Assembly (NCBI GenBank): GCA_024760905.1
Contig: CM045732.1
Location: 55,507,996 to 55,571,995 of the forward strand
Source of the DNA: Plotosus lineatus
Lineage: Eukaryota > Chordata > Actinopteri > Siluriformes > Plotosidae
Direction: 5' to 3'
Length of the DNA: 64,000 nucleotides
Shown here: positions 54,925 through 64,000 of the stretch, in pieces
Layout of the letters: every line of letters starts with the position of its first letter
Position numbering within the stretch: position 1 is the first letter of the stretch
Made by a program: the position numbers and the translations under genes
Notes under the pieces: generated by a model
The model's input: only the letters and a program-made list of their open reading frames with translations
Databases searched by the model: none
Told to the model about the DNA's origin: nothing

Positions 54925-55285
54925 TGTTAAGCCTGGAGTGTATGCGTCAGACCCAGAGATGCAGGCGACCATAAGAAGGTTCAACGATTTTATTTTGCAA
55001 TAGGAACTGTAAATCATGGGAGTACTAAATCAATGGAACTGGTCGAGCACGAAGCAAGATACCAGGGGTCAAAGACAAAGCAGAGGAATGGAATCACGGG
55101 GAAGACAATCTTCTGACATCGGAGGGAAGCGCGCCGCTCCCATTATAGCTGGCTGCTTGCTGATTGCAGAGTGGGACCAGGTGCGCTCTTCTGGAACTCG
55201 CCTACCGGCAACCGCCATGCCCCTCGCCAGCACCTGCAATGGCTAAAGAAATAATTAATGCCGCCAGCCAGCACAGACCATAACA
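54925..55285 (-). repeat. 3' LTR of the gypsy element
   Basis: A 361-bp repeat starting TGTTAAGCC and ending CATAACA (TGTTA/TAACA inverted ends). Just inside it, a C run on the + strand (55289-55295) is the polypurine tract of the - strand element. Confidence 0.9.
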
Positions 55286-55295
55286 GTACCCCCCC

Positions 55296-55484
55296 TTAAG
55301 GGGCGCCACCTGGCGCCCGACCAGGCTTGTCCGGGAACTGACGATAAAATTCGTCTAATAAGTCCGGGTCCAGGATTAGGGAGCGGGGAATCCATGAGCG
55401 TTCTTCGGGTCCATACCCCTCCCAGTCCACTAGGTACTGAAACCCTCGACCCCGCCTGCATACATCAAGGATACAACTTGGCAT
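55296..55484 (-). pseudogene. Gypsy chromodomain remnant
   Basis: The - strand reads [16 protein letters not shown] and EERSWIP, the chromodomain at the C-terminus of chromovirus integrases, which targets insertion to modified chromatin. Its upstream linker is cut off by the LINE and resumes near 59315. The stop falls close to the polypurine tract. Confidence 0.88.
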
Positions 55485-55529
55485 CCGTCTGTCTCAAGAG
55501 ACAATGGAGTCTGCACCTAGGCAGGTCTA

Positions 55530-56193
55530 TCAATTAGCTGAGAGGCTGCAGCGCCGGCTGTGGCTGAATAAGCCAATGCGGGAGATGCAGCTCCTACCAC
55601 ACTTGCTGCAAGTGTATTCTGCAGTAGGGATCGTGGGGCAGGCTGTGGCAGACAGAATTCTCTGCTGTTTGCGGTTCTTCTTCTCCTCATGCTGGATCTC
55701 TCTCTTCTCCTCGGCCTGCTGCACACCGGATTTTACCTTTCCACGCCAGCTAGAGCGGTCGGAGCTCGCTGCCTCGAGATCTACTGGGTTGATGCTGCAT
55801 GACTTCAGGTCCCTCTTGCAGACATCCTTGTAGCGCAGGGCGGGTCGTCCTGTTGGTCGTGTTCCTGAGGCGAGCTCGCCATAGAGGATGTCCTTTGGAA
55901 TGCGAAATTCATCCATCCTGCATATGTGTCCGAGCCAGCGCAGGCGCTTTCTGGGAGAGGATGGCGAACATGCTTGACATGCCTGCCTGGGCCAAGACGC
56001 GCGAGTTGGAGACACGATCCTGCCAGGTAATGCCGAGGAGTCGTCTGAGGTTGCGCAGGTGAAAGGCGTTTAGTCTTCGCTCCTGGTGCATGTATAGGGT
56101 CCAGGCCTCACTGCCGTATAGAAGCGTGCTCAACACGCATGCTTGGTACACCTTCATCTTCGTGTTTAGGGTCAGCCTGGGGTTGTTCCACAC
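55530..56193 (-). pseudogene. LINE C-terminal region with zinc finger
   Basis: Two overlapping - strand frames. The first reads NPRLTLNTKMKVYQACVLST and LLYGSEAWTLY, the post-RT thumb region. The second reads KRLRWLGHICRM and ends in a finger-like CSKCGRSCISRIGLFSH. A frameshift near 56000 separates them. Confidence 0.82.
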
Positions 56194-57151
56194 ACGCCGC
56201 TAGGCGGGCCATGGATGTTGCTGCTTTGCCTATCCTTACGTTTAGCTCAGCATCCAGGGATAGGTTACTGGAGATGGTGGAGCCAAGGTAGGTGAACTTG
56301 TCCACCACTTCCAGGGTGTAATCACCGATGTTGATTGTGGGAGTTGTGCTGACATCCTGACCCATGATGTTGGTTTTCTTGAGGCTGATAGTGAGTCCAA
56401 ACTCTGTGCATGCCTCCGCGAAGTGATTGATGAGTCGCTGAAGGGCGGCTTCAGAGTGAGCAGTGAGGGCAGCGTCGTCAGCAAAGAGCATATCCCGGAT
56501 GAGGACCTTGCGCACCTTGGTCTTTGCCCTGAGGCGGGCGAGATTAAAGAGGTTCCCATCACTCCGTGTGTGGAGGAAGATGCCATCTTCGGACTCTCTG
56601 AATGCGTAGCGCAGGAGCAAAGAGAAAAATATGCCAAAAAGTGTCGGGGCCAGGACACACCCTTGTTTCACGCCGCTCTTGATTGGAAAGGGGTCTGATG
56701 ATGTTCCGTTATACTGAACTGTGCCAGACGTGTTGTCGTGGAATGACTCGACTATCTTCAGGAGCTTGGTGGGACATCCAATCTTATGGAGGAGGGTGAA
56801 GAGGCCAGACCGACTGACCAAGTCGAATGCCTTGGTCAGATCGATGAAGGCGAGGAACAAAGGACGTCGCTGCTCACGGCACTTTTCCTGCAGCTGCCGA
56901 AGGGAGAACACCATGTCAATGGTTGATCGCTTTGCCCGGACCCCGCACTGCGACTCGGGATACACACGGTCTGCAAGTACTTGCAGGCGGTTGAGGACTA
57001 CCCTTGCAAAGGCTTTCCCTACAATGCTGAGGAGAGAGATCCCACGATAGTTGTTGCAATCGCTGCGGTCGCCCTTGTTCTTGTAGAGCGTGATGATCTT
57101 CGCATCTCGCATGTCTTGGGGTATCGTTCCTTCTTCCCAGCACTGAAGCAA
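56108..57151 (-). pseudogene. LINE reverse transcriptase
   Basis: A 347-codon frame holding the RT core: NYRGISLLSIVGKAFARVV, AFIDLTKAFDLVSR, SGVKQGCVLAPTLFGIFF and the catalytic FADD in MLFADDAALTAHS. It then reads KTNIMGQ and FTYLGSTISSN. The frame is intact across the RT but broken from the endonuclease and the C-terminus. Confidence 0.9.
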
Positions 57152-57687
57152 AGCTCATGGAGATGCCCAAGGAGGGAGCTCTCTTTTGCAGCCTTCATCA
57201 CCTCTGGAGGGATTCCGTCGCTGCCTGGTGCTTTCCCGCTAGACAGCGAGTTAATGGCCTTGCTGAGTTCTTCGATGGTAGGTGGCGAGTCGAGTTCTTC
57301 CATGGTGGGCAGTGGGATGGTGTTCTCCATGGCTGTGTCAGTGACAACATTCTCTCTGGAGTATAGTGCTGAATAGTGCTCGGCCCATCTCTCCATCTGC
57401 TCCCCACGGTCCTTGATGATGTCGCCGGAGGTGGATTTGAGGGGTGCGATCTTGGTGGCACTTGGTCCGAAAGCTTCTTTCATCCCCTCATACATGGCAC
57501 GGGGGTTTCCACAGTCCGCAGAGGTCTGAATATCGCTGCAAAGCTTCAGCCAGTAGTCGTTGGCGCACTCTGCGGCGACCTTCTTGGCATTGTTGCGGGC
57601 TTCTCTGTAGGTGGCCAGTGATTTCTCGCATGGCTTCCTCTTGTACTCAAGGAGCGCAGCACCCTTGGCGGCTATGGCAGGCTCCAT
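57019..57687 (-). pseudogene. LINE linker between endonuclease and RT
   Basis: A - strand frame with AKKVAAECANDYWLKLCSDI and APGSDGIPPEVMKAA, the conserved pre-RT motif (PGxDGIPxE). It is offset from the RT frame by a shift near 57100. Confidence 0.8.
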
Positions 57688-57691
57688 ATCT

Positions 57692-58673
57692 TCAATCCCA
57701 GCCTCGAACCAGTCCTCGTTTTCCTGACTCTCTTCCCGAAGGTGTCTGAGGCGGCCTGGTATACGGCATCGCGGATGAAGTCCCAGCGTGCTGTGGCGTT
57801 GTCTGTGGGGCAGTCTTCCAGGGCGTTGTCGATGGCCTCAGCAAAGCATTTGCGCCTCGGGCTTTGAAGTTCTGGCAGTGTCGATGCGGGCTGGCCCCTA
57901 TGTTTGGAGCGGTGGATCTGTTTGGGTCGTAGACGCACCATGCTTCCGACCAGGAATGGTCAGTGTCGCAGTCTGCACTATGGTAACTACGTGTGCAGAG
58001 CACGTGGTTCAGCATGGGTCTCCTGGTGATGACGAAGTCCAGCTGGTGCCAGTGCCTCGACCTGGGATGTCTCCATGAAACTCTGTGGTGGGGCTTGGTG
58101 GCATAGAAGGTGTTGGTAATGGCGAGGTCATGGAAGGAGCAGAGCTCAAGTAGCCGTTGTCCATTCTCGTTGAGCTTGCCAATGCCAAAGTGTCCAATGC
58201 AGCGTGGCCAGGCGGTGCAGTCTGCTCCCACCCGGGCATTGAAGTCTCCGAGCAGGAACAGGTTTTCCTTCACTGGTGTCTCTCTGATCCTTGCCTCAAG
58301 CTCCTCGTAGAATGCATCTTTTGCCTCAGTTGTGGAGCAGAGTGTTGGGGCGTGGCGCAGAAAATGTGTGTAGGTCCCGAGGAGGTGGTGAGTCGGAGTG
58401 AGAGGATGCGCTCGGTTCCCTGAGAAGGAGGTTCAATTGACGACAGCAGGGAGTTGCGAACTGCGAAACCAACCCCATAGAGTCGCCGCCGTCTGCCTCC
58501 AGACCTTGCCAGAAGAACGTGTAGTCCTTCTCCTTGAGACTGCCACTTGAAGCAAGGCGTGTCTCCTGTAGGGCGGCGATGTCGATGTTCCGCTTGGCCA
58601 GCTCACGGCTAATGATGGCGGTTTTCCTTGTGTCGTCGACTTGCTGGAGGTCGTCAGTGAGGCCGGGACACAT
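57692..58673 (-). pseudogene. LINE APE-type endonuclease
   Basis: It spans two - strand frames. The first carries RNIDIAALQETRL (catalytic-glutamate region) and YTFFWQG. The second carries NLFLLGDFNARVG (catalytic GDFN) and WHQLDFVITRR, with HSADCDTDH near its end (SDHxL-like region). A frameshift near 58300 separates them. Confidence 0.85.
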
Positions 58674-58679
58674 CGTTCT

Positions 58680-59315
58680 GACGTTTCAGGTTGCCAGCCG
58701 CAGGGCTGGCGGTTGCTTTGTCTTTTTCTTTCTGTGTTTGCCTGGTGCTCAATTTTACAACAAGCCTGTCGATTTTGATCTAAGCTTCACACACCCGATG
58801 AAGCAAGCAAGTTGTGGCGGGGTAGTTCCTTATTGCCCGGGGCTGCCCGGGTTGAGGCGGGCGGTAACTTCCCAATGGAGTCGGAGGACTCCTCCCACCG
58901 TCGAGCACCCCCTAGCGCCCGCCTCTACACCAAACGAGCCTGGGCTTATCACTGGTGTCTGCTGCTCCCCGTGTTGATGTCTACGCTGTGACAGCGACCC
59001 TGGAGCGACCTCTCCAGGTGCAGGCCTGGGCAAGTGATATGGAGATCCTGGAGTGCCCAGTGCCAGGATCCCCCTCTCGGCGTTGCTGGCAGAGTCCGGC
59101 GGAAAAGCAAGCCAGTACAGCCGGAGCCAGCGCGGCTGCAGGAGGTGTCAGAGGGCGTCGCAGAGCTCGGCCAACTGCCTTCGGGCCTCCTTACCGGATT
59201 TTCTATCTGGGTTTACTCCCATAGCCTTTGACCAGCCAAGGCCGACCTGCAAGGCAGCAGGAAACTCATGGAGGGCGGGGTCGTTCATTTTCCCGTGCAG
59301 ATGCGAAGCATCTGC
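58680..59315 (-). other. LINE 5' region
   Basis: GC-rich sequence upstream (in - orientation) of the endonuclease, presumably the 5' UTR. Short frames lack a recognised domain. Confidence 0.5.
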
Positions 59316-60343
59316 CCACTGCCCACTGTGTATGTGGGCTGTCCATCAATCAGCCGGGGAGGAGGGGGTGGGGGGGTCGGGTGGGGGGGGGGGGGTGGAG
59401 TGGACTTTCTACCACGGTCTTAATCAGGGAAACATTAAATACTGGGTGTACCTTGAGTGAGGGTGGGAGTCTCAGTCAGACGGCGCTGGGGTTTATAATT
59501 TTCTCTATTACATAGTGCCCAATGTATCTGTGAGACAGTTTTTTGGAGTCGACTTGCAGGGGCAGGTCCCGGGAGGAGAGCCACACTTGTTGCCCGACCG
59601 TGTAGGGAGGTGCCGGGGTTCGGTGATGATCGGCAATCCTCTGGTTTCGGGTCACTGTTCATTCCAGGGCAGCACGTGCTTCTTTCCAGACCCGGTGTGC
59701 TCTGTGAAACTGTGCCTGGACAGATGGGACAGTTACTTCGACCTCCTGGCTGGGAAAAAGGGGAGGCTGGAACCCTTTAATCACCATGAAGGGGGACATC
59801 CCGGTAACGGCGCAGATCAGAGAATCGTGTGCGTATTCGACCCATGGGAGGCGTGTGGCCCAGGAGGCTGGGAAGGAGTATCCGAGGCTTTTATTCGCTT
59901 GTTCCACCTGCCCGTTCGACTAAGGATGGTAGCCAGAGGTCAAGCCGCAGGAGACTCCCAAGGTGTCGCAGAACGCCTTCCAAACTCTAGATGAAAACTG
60001 GGGGCCCTCGTCTGAAACGACGTCCTGGGGGATGCCATGGAGGCGAAAGACGTGTTGGACTAGGAGACTAACTGTTTCCATTGCCGAGGGGAGTTTGGGT
60101 AGGACGACGAAGTGAACCGCCTTGGAGAACCGGTCCACTATCGTCAGGATAACAGTGCGGGGTTAAACCTGTGACAAAGTCCACCGCAATGTGCGACCAG
60201 GGACGATGGAGAATGGGTAAGGGTTGGAGGAGACCCGTGGGTGCACGATGTGAGGACTTGCTCCGGGCACAGATGGCACAAGATCCCACAAACTCCCTGG
60301 TGTCAGCTGCCATCGTTGGCCACCAGAAGCGTTGTTGGAGCAA
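59316..60343 (-). pseudogene. Gypsy integrase remnant
   Basis: Several - strand frames: a zinc-binding HHCC part with [14 protein letters not shown] and CAICARSK, the catalytic core with [10 protein letters not shown] and IVSDxGPQF-like [10 protein letters not shown], then [11 protein letters not shown] and MSPF. Next come the integrase tail and the proline-rich linker interrupted by the LINE. At least three frameshifts. Confidence 0.85.
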
Positions 60344-61128
60344 GAAGAGAGTTCGGTGGGCTTCGGGGTGACAGGCTAATTTTGAGCAGTGAGCCCACTG
60401 GAGTGCTGGGGTTCTGGCTGGCGGGGGAACATATAGTCGACCTTGGGGGCACCTGATGGGCTCCGGTTCTCCCTAATGGGCATCCCGAACTAGCCATTCT
60501 ACCTCCCATTGGGCTGCTCCAAGTATACAGGAGGCGGGCAGGATGGTCTCCATGGTAGTGTCTTCCCCCGAGGACAACGGAGTCAGGTTGGTATGTTAGT
60601 GTGAAGTTGAACCTTCCCAAGTAGAGTGACCATCGTGCCTGACGGGAGTTCAAACTCTTAGCTGTACGGAGGTAGGATAGGTTTTTATGGTCGGTCCAGA
60701 CCACGAAGGGGTGGGTTGCCCCTTCCAGCCAGTGCCTCCACTCCTGGAACGCCAAGACCACCGCTAGCAGCTCACGATTCCCAACATCATAATTCTGTTC
60801 CGCCGGGGACAAGCGACGGGAGAAGAAGGCGCATGGGTATAGCTTCTGGTCTGTGGAAGACTGTTTGGAGAGGACCGCCCTCACCCCTGAGTCTGCAGCG
60901 TCGACTTCCACCAGGGTCTGGGTGGATCAGTCCGGGTGTATTGACGAATTTTGCCTTCAGCCTGTCAAACGCCACCTGGGCACTTGGGGACCACTGGAAC
61001 GGTGTCTTGGGTGATATCAACTGTGTGAGGGTGCTGCTAGGCGGCTGTAGTCCTGCACAAACCGGCGATAGAAGTTTGCGAACCCCAGGAACCTCTGCAG
61101 CTGTTTCCGCGTCCCTGGAGTCGGCCAC
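60303..61128 (-). pseudogene. Gypsy RNase H remnant
   Basis: - strand frames reading [54 protein letters not shown] and [10 protein letters not shown], the RNase H domain of Ty3/gypsy elements. Frameshifts at each end. Confidence 0.87.
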
Positions 61129-62529
61129 TCCGCCACTGCCTTCACCTTTGCTGGATCGGGTCTTATCTGCCCCATCTCCATGATGAACCCCAGGAAGGAG
61201 ACTGAGGGGACATGAAACTCACATTTTTCTGCTTTCACGAACAATCTGTTCTCCAGGAGCCTCTTTAGTACCATTCTCATGTAGCGGAGATGCTCGTCTT
61301 GGTCTCTAGAGAAGATCAGGATGTCATCAAGGTACACGAATACAAAGCGGTTCAGCATATCCCTAAGCACATTGTTGACCAGAACTTGGAAAACCGCTGG
61401 GGCATTGGTTAGTCCGACTGGCATGACCAAATATTCGAAGTGCCCCAGGGGCGTGTTAAAGGACGTCTTCCACTCGTCCCCCTCCCGAATTTGGACTAAG
61501 TGGTAGGCGTTTCTCAGGTCCAGCTTGGAAAAAACGGTAGCATCGTGGAGGGGGGGTGAAGGCTGACTCGATTAGAGGGAAAGGGTACTTGTTTTTTACG
61601 GTGATATGCTTCAGGCCCGTGGAATTGATGCAAGGTCCCAGGGTCTTGTCTTTCTTTTTGACGAAGACGAATCCAGCGCCTACCAGGGAAGATGAGGGCC
61701 GAATGAGACCTGCAGCCAGCAACTCGTTAATGTATGCCTCCATGGCGTCTTTCTCCAGCCTCGAGAGGTTGTATAGTCGCTGGAAAGGGAGCGTGGAACC
61801 TGGGAGTAGGTCAATGGTGCAGTCGTACGGTCGATGAGCAGGTAATGAGCGAACCCGGTCCTTGCTGAAGACCTCTTGCAGGTCGTGATATTCTTTGGGC
61901 ACGCCGGCTAAGTCCAGATCCTCCAGGTTGACCAGGGTTCGTGAAGCTTGGGAGGGTACGGCTGCCATTAGGCAGTGTTGCAGACAATAGTCACTCCAGG
62001 TGCGTATGGTGAGGGTGCACCAGTCGATGTGGAGATTATAGGTCTGCAACCATGGCCACCCCAACACTAGGGGAGAGAGAGAGGCAGGGAGAACAAACAG
62101 CTCCAAATATTCCTGGTGGTTCCTGGACAAACTGAGCTTAACTGGCTTGGTCTTGTGTGTGACGCAAGCTATGAGTCGGCCATCAATGGCCACTACCTCC
62201 TTGGGGGTCTCGAGTTCATACACGGGCAGGTCTTGGAGCTCAACCATCCCCGGATCGATAAAGTTAGCGTCAGCGCCTGAGTCAATGAATACGTCTACAG
62301 GATAAGAGTGTTGCGCGGAGTGTAGCGTACCTTGAAATTGCAGGTGATTCCCGGGTGTCGTGGCGGATCCTCTCGTAGCTGTCGGACCCTGCCACGCGGG
62401 ACACTGGGCGAGGTAATGGCCCTTCTCGGCGCAGTAGATGCAGAGACCGTTGGCCAGCCGCCGGTGCCTCTCCTCAGCTGTCAGTCTGGTGCAGTTCACT
62501 TGCATGGGTTCTTGACCGTCATCCTTCAT
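61017..62529 (-). pseudogene. Gypsy protease and reverse transcriptase remnant
   Basis: The first frame (62529-61456) contains a CCHC knuckle ([14 protein letters not shown]), an aspartic-protease motif ([12 protein letters not shown]) and the start of RT ([17 protein letters not shown]). A shift near 61450 leads to a second frame with [10 protein letters not shown] and the catalytic YLDD in [11 protein letters not shown], then [12 protein letters not shown]. Confidence 0.9.
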
Positions 62530-63357
62530 CGGGGGGGGGGAATGGCGTGTGAATTCGAGGTGGGGCCTCCTAGGGCCTCGTGGAGTGGCTCGAGGACGGG
62601 TAGATAAAACTGGTCCTCCTCCCGGGACCTATCCCTCTCTCTCAGCCGGTTGTCCAGCCTGGTAGACAAGGCGATTAACTCCTCAAGAGTCGTCTTATCT
62701 CGGGCCGCGAGTTCATCTTTCAGCTTTTCACGCGGAGCGCGGGGTCCTTCCAGCCACTTTCGATGGCGAGAATCCGGAATCGGATGGTGTACTCCGCCAC
62801 CGACCGTGAGCCTTGCCGAATTCGTGGGAGCTGGGAGCTCGCCTCCTCCCCTTTCGCCGGACGATTGAAAACATTCTTCATTTCTCGCATGAACTGGTCT
62901 AACTGGGAGCATAATTCCGGGGTATGGGTGGCGACTGCTAACGCCCAGGACGAGGCTTGCTCCGTGAGTAAGCTCATGATTAAGGTGGTTTTTGCTTGAT
63001 TGGTGGAGTATGTGAGCGGCTGCTGGCTGAAGACGAGCGAACACTGATGAAGGAATCGTGCGTAGGAGCCGATCGTGCCCGAATACCTGGCTGGCGTGGG
63101 AATAAGTGGTTCTCGGTCCGTGGGAAGTATAGCTGGCACTGGCGCTGCTGCCGAAGCAAAAGTGAAGGGTGAGGGGGCGGGGTTGTGGCAGCGAGGTGAG
63201 TGGCGATGGCGTCCATCCTTCCGCCAGGCTGCGCCATGCTGGTGGTTATGTGCTGGAGATTGTCCATCATCTGATGCAAGGTGGAGTCGTGTCGTCCCAG
63301 CAGGGTGCCCTGGTCAGATAGTGTCTGCCGAAGGTGCGCGGTCTCCGCTGGGTCCAT
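62526..63357 (-). pseudogene. Gypsy gag remnant
   Basis: Starts MDPAETAHLRQTLSDQG at 63357 and continues through three frames. The middle frame reads RYSGTIGSYARFLHQCSL and YTIRFRILA, capsid-like sequence of the retrotransposon gag family. The knuckle follows at about 62450. Two frameshifts at least. Confidence 0.85.
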
Positions 63358-63376
63358 GTTTCAGGTCAGAAGATTC

Positions 63377-63711
63377 TGTTAAGCCTGGAGGGTATACGTC
63401 GGACCCAGAGATGCAGGAGACCATAAGAAGGTTCAATGATTTTATTTTGCACTAGGAACTGTAAATCACAGGAATACTAAATCAATGGAACTATTCGAGC
63501 ACGAAGGAAGATACCAGGGGTCAAAGAGAAAGCAGAGGAATTGAATCACGGGGAAAACAATCTTCTGACATCGGCGGGAAGTGCGCCGCTCCCATTATAG
63601 CTGGCTGCTTGCTGATTGCAGAGTGGGACCAGGAGCGCTCTTCTGGAACTCGCCAACCGGCAACTGTCACGCCCCTCGCTAGCGCCTGCAATGACTAAAG
63701 AAATAATAAAA
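63377..63711 (-). repeat. 5' LTR of the gypsy element (outer end trimmed)
   Basis: About 92% identical to the left LTR by eye. It begins TGTTAAGCC but ends ...AATAATAAAA directly at the GCAC target copy, lacking the last about 26 bp (through CATAACA) that the left LTR has. Confidence 0.85.
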
Positions 63712-63905
63712 GCACGTCCACAAAGAAGGTCCTGGATTCATGCTCTCCCCTAGATTGTGTGGATTTCCTCGGTATACTCTGGTTCCTTTACACAGTCATA
63801 AGACATGCACTTAAGGCTAAAAGTTCTAAAGTATCATGAGGTGTGAATGTGAGTAGGTATAATCCACCTTCAGCCTCCCTGCAACCCTAATAAAATGTTT
63901 TTTTT
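63712..63905 (+). repeat. Right piece of the split Mermaid-like repeat
   Basis: GCACGTCCACAAAGAAGGTCC, then GTGGATTTCCTCGG and ACTCTGGTTCCTTTACACAGTC. It joins in order to the head at 54895-54924, restoring one copy across the gypsy insertion. Confidence 0.75.
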
Positions 63906-64000
63906 TTTTCAGAGAATAAAAAATTAAATGAAACCAAATATAACATGTCACTTTGGCCCATATTGCCTTACTGAGCGAAATGACATTACCAGTAACTTGG
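63906..64000 (+). other. syne1 intron 48 sequence at the right edge
   Basis: Short AT-rich remainder of the intron. No exon seen before the edge. Confidence 0.4.

Larger units (their letters stand above)
55490..59315 (-). mobile_element. Non-LTR retrotransposon (LINE) inserted in the gypsy element
   Basis: A - strand element with an APE-type endonuclease followed by reverse transcriptase and a C-terminal zinc finger, preceded by an approximately 600-bp GC-rich 5' region (about 58700-59315). The boundaries come from the gypsy frame: its linker (RLIDGQPTYTV) breaks near 59315 and its chromodomain resumes at 55490. Several frameshifts show it is defective. The clade is not certain; the endonuclease resembles sequences labelled craniofacial development protein 2-like. 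Confidence 0.85.
54925..63711 (-). mobile_element. Ty3/gypsy chromodomain LTR retrotransposon, with nested LINE
   Basis: A - strand element bounded by related LTRs (left 54925-55285, right 63377-63711), with GCAC on both sides (54921-54924 and 63712-63715). In - strand order: gag, CCHC knuckle, protease, reverse transcriptase, RNase H, integrase and chromodomain, the layout of Ty3/gypsy chromoviruses. Frameshifts in nearly every domain and a 3.8-kb LINE in the integrase-chromodomain linker make it defective. The two LTRs differ at about 25 of 330 positions by eye, so the insertion is not recent. Confidence 0.92.

Noticed and set aside
55499..58977. + strand frames in the LINE and gypsy region as host genes
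   Set aside because: They are antisense shadows of the - strand retrotransposon domains.

Overview
The window is vertebrate genomic DNA, almost certainly from a teleost fish. It has long introns, GT-AG splice sites, very long dinucleotide microsatellites, fish-type tRNA-derived SINEs, many pogo/Tigger, hAT and Tc1/mariner DNA elements, and a chromodomain Ty3/gypsy retrotransposon. The species cannot be fixed from sequence alone.

The main content is the 5' third of syne1, which encodes nesprin-1, the giant spectrin-repeat protein that links actin to the nuclear envelope through the LINC complex. It lies on the + strand. By following reading phase and splice sites I recovered 48 coding exons between 10221 and 54860. 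They join without a phase break into 7,377 nt (2,459 codons): the paired calponin-homology actin-binding domain (exons 1-8), two small frame-preserving exons, then a continuous run of spectrin-like helical repeats. The gene leaves the window on the right. A second, phase-compatible first exon with its own promoter-like sequence sits at 18710-18788.

Head-to-head with syne1, on the - strand, is a two-exon myct1 gene (3517-2800). Human MYCT1 and SYNE1 are also divergent neighbours, which supports both calls. At the extreme left, splice donors on the - strand suggest the 5' end of another gene that runs off the edge; I could not name it.

Much of the rest is transposable. Left of syne1 (1.9-9.7 kb) are SINEs, a hAT element with a transposase remnant, and an approximately 820-bp CT-rich tract ending near the syne1 promoter. 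The introns hold at least ten Tigger/pogo-like copies, three further hAT elements, a Tc1 copy, another mariner-superfamily copy and about twenty SINE copies. The intron after exon 48 (54861-64000) is dominated by a four-layer nest: a SINE-like repeat split by a - strand Ty3/gypsy element, itself split by a - strand LINE. All mobile open frames appear broken by frameshifts, stops or truncation.

I found no evidence of a wholly new biological system. The most useful new observations are the candidate alternative first exon, the two small exons after the actin-binding domain, a probable GC-AG intron, two acceptors abutting microsatellites, and the retroelement nest.
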